Positions 59,065 through 64,000 of a stretch of 64,000 nt of DNA are shown piece after piece. The stretch's first letter is position 1; each line of letters begins with the position of its first letter. This stretch comes from an uncultured Clostridia bacterium (GTDB taxonomy: Bacteria > Bacillota > Clostridia > Christensenellales > Borkfalkiaceae), in assembly GCA_949282385.1 (NCBI GenBank), contig CASDOP010000009.1, positions 1-64,000 of the forward strand. The letters are read 5' to 3'. The translations under genes and the position numbers were made by a program. The notes under the pieces were generated by a model. It searched no databases. It was not told where the DNA came from and worked only from the letters and a program-made list of their open reading frames with translations.

Positions 59065-59288
59065 AACGATTTATTTCCTCCGTTTGATTTTAAAAAAATA
59101 TTACTTATGTCAACCGCGCGGCTCGTCGTTGCGGAAAAATTGTGGAATGCACCGCTCCTTTCGCCGCCGAAATTATTTTTATAATTAAGAGTTCCGTCGC
59201 ACAAAGTACGGCACCATCCCGCTTTTAAAGCGAAATCAGCTCTGTCATTATAAACGTGAAAAAACTTATCATGCCCGAAGGCATTCAA
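59065..59288 (-). other. Unusually long gap between rpmJ and rpsM
   Basis: The gap is 224 bp, whereas these two genes are usually separated by a few tens of bases. It holds a TTGACA on the minus strand near 59106 with a suboptimal 15-bp spacer to TAAAAT, so a weak internal promoter is possible. I found no coding sequence and no recognisable leader motif. Confidence 0.5.
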
Positions 59289-59405
59289 TTAACCCTGGCG
59301 CTGTTTGTGGCTCTTGTTCTTGGAACAGATAACCATTACTTTGCCGTTTCTTTTGATGACTTTGCACTTGTCGCACATAGGCTTTACTGAAGGTCTAACT
59401 TTCAT
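59289..59405 (-). CDS. rpmJ: 50S ribosomal protein L36
   Basis: 38 residues: [20 protein letters not shown], then [18 protein letters not shown]. It has the three cysteines and one histidine of the zinc-binding form. Normal position after infA. Confidence 0.96.
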   Translation of the reverse strand: MKVRPSVKPMCDKCKVIKRNGKVMVICSKNKSHKQRQG

Positions 59406-59442
59406 AATTAATCTCCTGTTTTGTGATTTCCGGCGGGAAGGA

Positions 59443-59664
59443 TTAACCCTTGCTGCGCCAGGTGATTCTGCCTTTGGTCAGATCGTAAGGACTCATTTCG
59501 AGCTTGACTGTGTCGCCTTCTATAATTCTGATATAGTTCATGCGAAGTTTGCCTGAAATGTATGCCGTGATTACGTAACCGTTAGAAAGCTGTACTTTGA
59601 AGTTGGCGTTGGGAAGGCACTCTATTACCTTTCCTTCCGCTTCAATTACATCGTCCTTAGACAA
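59443..59664 (-). CDS. infA: Translation initiation factor IF-1
   Basis: A 73-residue S1-like OB-fold protein: [70 protein letters not shown]. It binds the 30S A site during initiation. Confidence 0.97.
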   Translation of the reverse strand: MSKDDVIEAEGKVIECLPNANFKVQLSNGYVITAYISGKLRMNYIRIIEGDTVKLEMSPYDLTKGRITWRSKG

Positions 59665-59681
59665 ATTGTTTTCCTCCGACT

Positions 59682-59960
59682 TTATTTTTTACTCTGCAGA
59701 TATTGCTTTATGGCGTAAGCCAGCCTGCAATCGTCCGCACTGCCGTTTGAAATATCCGCACCGTACTCCGCCGCGTTTGACGGCGTGAGGCGAAGGTGCT
59801 TTAAATTTTTCCGTTTGGGACAACTCAGCTTTTTGCGGTTGCCGTCCGCTACGAGCACGAACTGCGGCGAAACGACGCTGACTACCGCATACGTCACGCC
59901 TTCGTCCCTGCCCTGAGCGCTCACGCAAATCGTGCCCTCTCGGGGAGTCTTAACTTTCAT
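59682..59960 (-). CDS. KOW-domain RNA-binding protein (L14e-like)
   Basis: A 92-residue protein with a KOW-type start ([52 protein letters not shown]) and a charged helical tail. Firmicutes often carry such an L14e/KOW protein between map and infA; its role in ribosome function is not well known. It starts 10 bp after the map stop. Confidence 0.85.
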   Translation of the reverse strand: MKVKTPREGTICVSAQGRDEGVTYAVVSVVSPQFVLVADGNRKKLSCPKRKNLKHLRLTPSNAAEYGADISNGSADDCRLAYAIKQYLQSKK

Positions 59961-59969
59961 TTTGCACCC

Positions 59970-60713
59970 TTACAGGGTAAGAATTTCTACTCCGTCCTCT
60001 GTTATGAGCACGGTGTTTTCGTAGTGCGCCGAAGGCTTGCCGTCCATAGTCGTAACCGTCCAGCCGTCGTCGTGGAACACTACCTTGTACGTTCCCGCAT
60101 TTATCATCGGTTCGATGCATATCGTCATGCCCGCCTTGAGTCGCATGCCCGTGCCCTTCTTCCCGAAATTGGGAACGGAGGGGTCTTCGTGCATGTCTTT
60201 GCCGATGCCGTGTCCGACCAGCGCGCGCACGACGCCGTAGCCGTGGCTTTCGGCGTGCGTCTGCACCGCATAACCTATGTCGTAGAGCGGCGTACCCGCC
60301 TTGAGCCCTTCGATTGCCTTGAAAAAGCATTCTTCGGTAACTTTTACGAGCTGCCTTTTTTCTTCGGAGACGTCGCCTATCATGAAGGTACGCGCCGCGT
60401 CGCCGTTATAGCCGTTCTTTTCGGCGGTTATGTCTACGCTGACGATGTCGCCGTTTTCGATTATTCTGTCGGAAGGAATGCCGTGAACGACAACTTCGTT
60501 GACAGATACGCACGCGCTTGCGGGGAAACCGCCGTAACCGAGCGACGAAGGATATGCTCCGCACGAAGTTATGTAGCGGTAAACCATATCGTCCACGTCC
60601 TTGGTGGTCATCCCTGCGCGTATGTTTCTGCCCACGAAATCGAGCGTCTCTTTGACAATCCTGCACGATTCGCGCATGAGCGCGATTTCTTCGGGACTTT
60701 TTGCTTTAATCAT
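59970..60713 (-). CDS. map: Methionine aminopeptidase, type I
   Basis: A 247-residue protein with metal ligands in order: VSVDITAEKNGYNGDAART (two Asp), VGHGIGKDMHEDPSVPN (His) and MTICIEPMI (Glu), plus a final Glu near the end (ITEDGVEILT). It removes the initiator methionine. It overlaps the adk stop by ATGA. Confidence 0.96.
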   Translation of the reverse strand: MIKAKSPEEIALMRESCRIVKETLDFVGRNIRAGMTTKDVDDMVYRYITSCGAYPSSLGYGGFPASACVSVNEVVVHGIPSDRIIENGDIVSVDITAEKNGYNGDAARTFMIGDVSEEKRQLVKVTEECFFKAIEGLKAGTPLYDIGYAVQTHAESHGYGVVRALVGHGIGKDMHEDPSVPNFGKKGTGMRLKAGMTICIEPMINAGTYKVVFHDDGWTVTTMDGKPSAHYENTVLITEDGVEILTL

Positions 60714-61342
60714 TTTATGTATTTATCCAGCTCTCTTTCTATGACGGCGAATACCTCTTCGGGCGTACCCGCGCCGCCGTCTACCGTGAAGAGCTTTCCC
60801 TGCGCCCTGTAATATTCGGTAAGGGGCGCCGTCTGGGTGGCGTAAGTGTTGAGCCTTGCTTCTACCGTTTCGGGGTTGTCGTCCTCGCGCCTGTACAGTT
60901 CCCTGCCGCACTTCGCGCACTTGGTCGCGCCGTTGAGCATGGATACGTGATAGCTCGCTCCGCACGAACACATTCTTCTGCCGCAAATTCTGTCCATGAG
61001 AAGGGACTTGTCTACATCGATGTTTATGCACAAATCTATTTGCGCAAAGCCGTCGAGCTGTTCAGCCTGGTATATGTTGCGGGGAAAGCCGTCGAGCATG
61101 AAACCTTTGCCCGTTTCGCCGTTTACAAGCCTGTCTTTTACGAGTTCGCAGGTTACTTCGTCGGGAACGAGCTCGCCGCGGTCGATATAGCCTTTGGCTA
61201 TAACGCCTATCGGCGTGCCGCCCTTGATGTTAGCCCTGAATATATCGCCCGTCGAAACGTGCGAAAGGGAATATTTTTCCTCGATGAATTTTGCCTGCGT
61301 ACCCTTGCCGGCGCCGGGAGCGCCGAGTAAAACTATGTTCAT
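60710..61342 (-). CDS. adk: Adenylate kinase
   Basis: A 210-residue long-type enzyme: P-loop GAPGAGKGTQ, STGDIFR, FMLDGFPRN, and a lid with four cysteines (RRMCSCGASYHVSMLNGATKCAKCGREL) that binds zinc. It equilibrates AMP, ADP and ATP. Conserved position between secY and map. Confidence 0.97.
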   Translation of the reverse strand: MNIVLLGAPGAGKGTQAKFIEEKYSLSHVSTGDIFRANIKGGTPIGVIAKGYIDRGELVPDEVTCELVKDRLVNGETGKGFMLDGFPRNIYQAEQLDGFAQIDLCINIDVDKSLLMDRICGRRMCSCGASYHVSMLNGATKCAKCGRELYRREDDNPETVEARLNTYATQTAPLTEYYRAQGKLFTVDGGAGTPEEVFAVIERELDKYIK

Positions 61343-61364
61343 TTTACGCCGCCTTTTGTGTTTA

Positions 61365-62711
61365 TTATTTGAGGAAGCCTTTATAATTCTTCATCATCAG
61401 CTGCGACTGCATCTGTTTGTCGAGTTCGAGCGCAACCGATACGACGATGAGTATACCCGTCGTGGAGAAGACGCTTATGAGGTCCGTTCCCCAGCTGAGC
61501 GCTGTTGCGACCATGCCGAGAATGGAAGGTATGAACGCGACGAGCGACAGATATATCGCGCCGAACAGTGTTATTCTGTTGTTGATTTTCTTGAGGTACA
61601 CTGCCGTGGGCTTGCCGGGGCGGATGCCCTGGATGAAGCCGCCGTTCTGCTGTATCGTCTTGGATACGTCCTCTGCATTGAACTGCATCGAGGAATACAG
61701 GAACGCACAAGCGAATATGAGCAGGCACAGAACAACCATGTAGATGAGCTGACCGTACCAGTAAGGCGATGAACCCGAGAACCACTGAGCAACGCCCACT
61801 TCGAACGCGCTGCCCGGCCAGAAGAGGCTGGCGAGCATTGCGGGAACGCTGATGAATGCGAATGCGAAGATGAGAGGCATTACGCCGCCGCCTGCAATTC
61901 TTAAGGGAATTACCGACGACTGACCGCCGTACATCTTTCTGCCCTTGACCTGCTTTGCGTACTGAACGGGTATTCTTCTTTCCGAAAGGTCGACCGCGAC
62001 GATTGCCGTGAATTCGACGATGGTGAGGATGATAAATCCGAGTACTTCCCAAAGAACGGAAGGATTACCCGTGAACGCTTCGCTGAATTTGCCTACGAGC
62101 TGGCTGCCCGCCGTGGAAATGATGCCCACGAAGATGATGAGCGATATGCCGTTGGACACGCCGTATTCGGTAATTCTTTCGCCCAGCCACATTACGAGCA
62201 TTGCGCCCGCGGTGTAAACAACGGTCAGGAATATGCCTGCAACCCAGCTTGCGCCCGTAGTGCCTATCGCCTGTTCGCCGAACAGGTGAAGCTCTATCGA
62301 ATCGCCCTGAATACCGAAGTTTACGATGATGCCGACTGCCTGAAGCACTGCGAGAATTATCGTAACGTATCTGGTAATCTGAGCTATCTTCTTCCTGCCC
62401 TCTTCGCCCTGTTTGGAGAGGTTTTCGAGGTAAGGAATGCCTACGGTTAAAAGCTGAATTATAATGGAGGCGTTAATATAGGGGCTGATGCCCAGCGCGA
62501 ACAGCGTTGCGTTTGCGAGCGAGCCGCCGGTTATCGACGACATGATTTCGAGGAACGAAACGTCGCTTATCTGTCCGGCAAAGCTCTCGGCGTTCATGCC
62601 GGGAACGGGAATGTAGCAGCCCAGACGGAATACGAGCAGAATGAGGAGGGTTATCCAGATTTTCTTGCGTATTTCCTTGTTTTTAAAACAATTTTTTATT
62701 GTTTCAAACAT
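61365..62711 (-). CDS. secY: Protein translocase subunit SecY
   Basis: A 448-residue protein with ten membrane helices; the N-terminal helix (IWITLLILLVFRLGCYIPVPGM), the plug region (FLEIMSSITGGSLANATLFALGISPYINASIIIQLL), EQAIGTTG..., the cytoplasmic ribosome-binding loop (RRIPVQYAKQVKGRKMYGGQSSVIPLRI) and QNGGFIQGIRPGKPTAVYL are typical. It forms the protein-conducting channel. Confidence 0.97.
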   Translation of the reverse strand: MFETIKNCFKNKEIRKKIWITLLILLVFRLGCYIPVPGMNAESFAGQISDVSFLEIMSSITGGSLANATLFALGISPYINASIIIQLLTVGIPYLENLSKQGEEGRKKIAQITRYVTIILAVLQAVGIIVNFGIQGDSIELHLFGEQAIGTTGASWVAGIFLTVVYTAGAMLVMWLGERITEYGVSNGISLIIFVGIISTAGSQLVGKFSEAFTGNPSVLWEVLGFIILTIVEFTAIVAVDLSERRIPVQYAKQVKGRKMYGGQSSVIPLRIAGGGVMPLIFAFAFISVPAMLASLFWPGSAFEVGVAQWFSGSSPYWYGQLIYMVVLCLLIFACAFLYSSMQFNAEDVSKTIQQNGGFIQGIRPGKPTAVYLKKINNRITLFGAIYLSLVAFIPSILGMVATALSWGTDLISVFSTTGILIVVSVALELDKQMQSQLMMKNYKGFLK

Positions 62712-62755
62712 TTATTGGCTCTCCTTCGGCGCCATCGGGCGCCTGCGTCTATTAA

Positions 62756-63202
62756 TTAAACAATCTCGGCTGTGCCGCCGGCTTTTTCGATTGCTTCCTT
62801 TGCGGATGCAGAGAATGCCGATGCTTTTACCGTGAGAGCGACGGTTACTTCGCCGCTGCCGAGAACTTTAAGTCCGCCGTTGTTCTTGACGTTCTTTGCA
62901 AGCGAGTTTGCAACTACGTAATCGTAGTCGACAACCGTGCCTGCGGGAACGGAAGAAAGCTGCGACAGATTGATAATAAGATAAGACGTTGCCCACTTGT
63001 TGTGGAAACCTCTCTTGGGGATTCTTCTGTGGAGGGGCATCTGACCGCCTTCGAAACCGGGACGTACGCCGCCGCCCGAACGCGCCCACTGACCTTTGTG
63101 ACCCTTGCCGGACGTCTTGCCCTTGCCCGAGCCTATGCCTCTGCCTAATCTCTTGGGAGAAGTCGTTGCGCCCTCTGCGGGCTGTAATGTATCAATTCTC
63201 AT
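62756..63202 (-). CDS. rplO: 50S ribosomal protein L15
   Basis: A 148-residue protein: [69 protein letters not shown], the glycine/lysine-rich N-terminus of L15, followed by the small globular C-terminal domain. It is a late-assembly protein of the large subunit. Confidence 0.97.
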   Translation of the reverse strand: MRIDTLQPAEGATTSPKRLGRGIGSGKGKTSGKGHKGQWARSGGGVRPGFEGGQMPLHRRIPKRGFHNKWATSYLIINLSQLSSVPAGTVVDYDYVVANSLAKNVKNNGGLKVLGSGEVTVALTVKASAFSASAKEAIEKAGGTAEIV

Positions 63203-63216
63203 TTTTGCTCTTCTCC

Positions 63217-63390
63217 TTAAACTTCTTCAACCTTAAGAAGGTATGCAACCTTCTTTATCTGACCCATGTTTGCGGGGGTCGCTTCGAGGGTCTTGGTCGA
63301 ACGGATTTTTTTAAGTCCCAACGCCTCGACAGTAGCTTTTATGCTCTTGTTTTCGTTGGATACGCTTTTTATCAACGTAATCTTTACCAT
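63217..63390 (-). CDS. rpmD: 50S ribosomal protein L30
   Basis: 57 residues: [19 protein letters not shown], then [37 protein letters not shown], the standard L30 fold and position between rpsE and rplO. Confidence 0.96.
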   Translation of the reverse strand: MVKITLIKSVSNENKSIKATVEALGLKKIRSTKTLEATPANMGQIKKVAYLLKVEEV

Positions 63391-63402
63391 AACGTCCTCC
63401 GT

Positions 63403-63942
63403 TTAGCCTATAATTTCCTCTAACGTCTTGCCGCGTGCGGCTGCAACGTCTTCGGGAGCCTTGAGCGAAACCAGTCCCGCTACGGCTGCCTTTACGCAGT
63501 TGATGGGGTTGTTGGTTCCGTGGGATTTTGTACGAATATCCTTAACGCCTGCTGCTTCCATCACGGCACGCACGGGACCGCCAGCGATAACGCCGGTACC
63601 TTGTGCGGCGGGCATCATAAGCACGGAGCCTCTGCCGTATACGCCGATGACGGTGTGAGGAATGGATGTATCCTTTAAGTTGCACTTGGTGAGGTTGCGC
63701 TTAGCCTGCGCGGTAGCCTTTTCGATTGCTTCGGGAACTTCCTTGCTCTTTCCCATGCCGTAGCCTACCGAACCCTTGCCGTCGCCGACAACTACGAGCG
63801 CTGCAAAGCGCATGTTGCGTCCGCCCTTGACGGTCTTGGTTACCCTGTTGACCTGGATGAGCTTTTTGATGAAGCCGTCATCCTCGTCTCTTCTTCTGGG
63901 TCTTGAATCTCTTCTCTGCGTCCTTTCTTTCTTTTCTTCCAT
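63403..63942 (-). CDS. rpsE: 30S ribosomal protein S5
   Basis: A 179-residue protein: the N-terminal double-stranded-RNA-binding-like domain ([60 protein letters not shown]) and the C-terminal half ([46 protein letters not shown]). A charged extension precedes the core. It acts in decoding accuracy and helicase function of the 30S. Confidence 0.97.
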   Translation of the reverse strand: MEEKKERTQRRDSRPRRRDEDDGFIKKLIQVNRVTKTVKGGRNMRFAALVVVGDGKGSVGYGMGKSKEVPEAIEKATAQAKRNLTKCNLKDTSIPHTVIGVYGRGSVLMMPAAQGTGVIAGGPVRAVMEAAGVKDIRTKSHGTNNPINCVKAAVAGLVSLKAPEDVAAARGKTLEEIIG

Positions 63943-63953
63943 ACCTGTGCTCC

Positions 63954-64000
63954 TTAGAAATTAAGTCCGGCTTCTCTTGCGCCGTCGGCTACTGCCTGTA
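63954..64000 (-). CDS. rplR: 50S ribosomal protein L18, C-terminal end (partial)
   Basis: The frame ending at the TAA 63954-63956 reads [14 protein letters not shown], the conserved L18 C-terminus. It is in the expected place just upstream of rpsE; the rest is beyond the window. Confidence 0.92.
   Translation of the reverse strand, partial: QAVADGAREAGLNF

Noticed and set aside
1-64000. CRISPR arrays and insertion sequences
   Set aside because: No regularly spaced identical repeats of 25-37 bp and no transposase frames were found.

Overview
The window comes from a low-to-moderate G+C Gram-positive bacterium, most likely an uncultured gut member of the Clostridia. The signs are strong AGGAGG ribosome binding sites, sigma-A promoters with 17-bp spacers, NiaR control of NAD synthesis, an L10 leader, the spc/alpha ribosomal operon with a KOW-domain protein between map and infA, and lipoproteins with InlB-type repeats aimed at pectin. 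I cannot name the species.

Left part (1-8474): the right-hand portion of an integrated filamentous phage (inovirus-like). A leftward XRE repressor faces a consensus promoter with three operator-like repeats. Then come small unknown genes, two secreted or lipid-anchored repeat/Ig-like proteins, a large protein with a signal peptide and C-terminal membrane anchor (adsorption-protein-like), a Zot/pI-type morphogenesis ATPase, a strongly structured intergenic region, and a two-winged-helix replication protein. It ends in a 45-bp 3' fragment of a tRNA-Gln gene (anticodon CTG).

Second element (8430-32247): the same tRNA-Gln 3' core (36 of 37 bases) recurs at 32204-32240. Between the copies lie a tyrosine integrase next to the left copy, a sigma-region-4-like protein, an HUH rolling-circle Rep, a nested inverted repeat with iteron-like boxes, and a full rhamnose-containing surface-polysaccharide locus (glycosyltransferases, radical SAM enzyme, rmlABDC, acetyltransferase, Wzx flippase, two Wzy/ligase-type proteins). 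GGGAACT boxes occur inside both ends. The simplest reading is two elements in tandem in one tRNA-Gln gene, the second carrying a capsule/exopolysaccharide locus as cargo.

Chromosomal part (32250-64000), mostly leftward: a pectin-attack group (PL9-like pectate lyase lipoprotein, InlB-repeat lipoprotein, CE8-like pectin methylesterase); nadB-nadC-niaR with a promoter overlapping a likely NiaR site; several hypotheticals; a cyclophilin-like lipoprotein; rplJ-rplL with an L10 leader; an HNH-type protein and an SPFH protein; a lipoprotein gene with two in-frame TGA codons in its signal peptide, one at the lipobox cysteine; and the 3' part of the spc/alpha operon (rplR-rpsE-rpmD-rplO-secY-adk-map-KOW-infA-rpmJ-rpsM-rpsK-rpsD-rpoA-rplQ).
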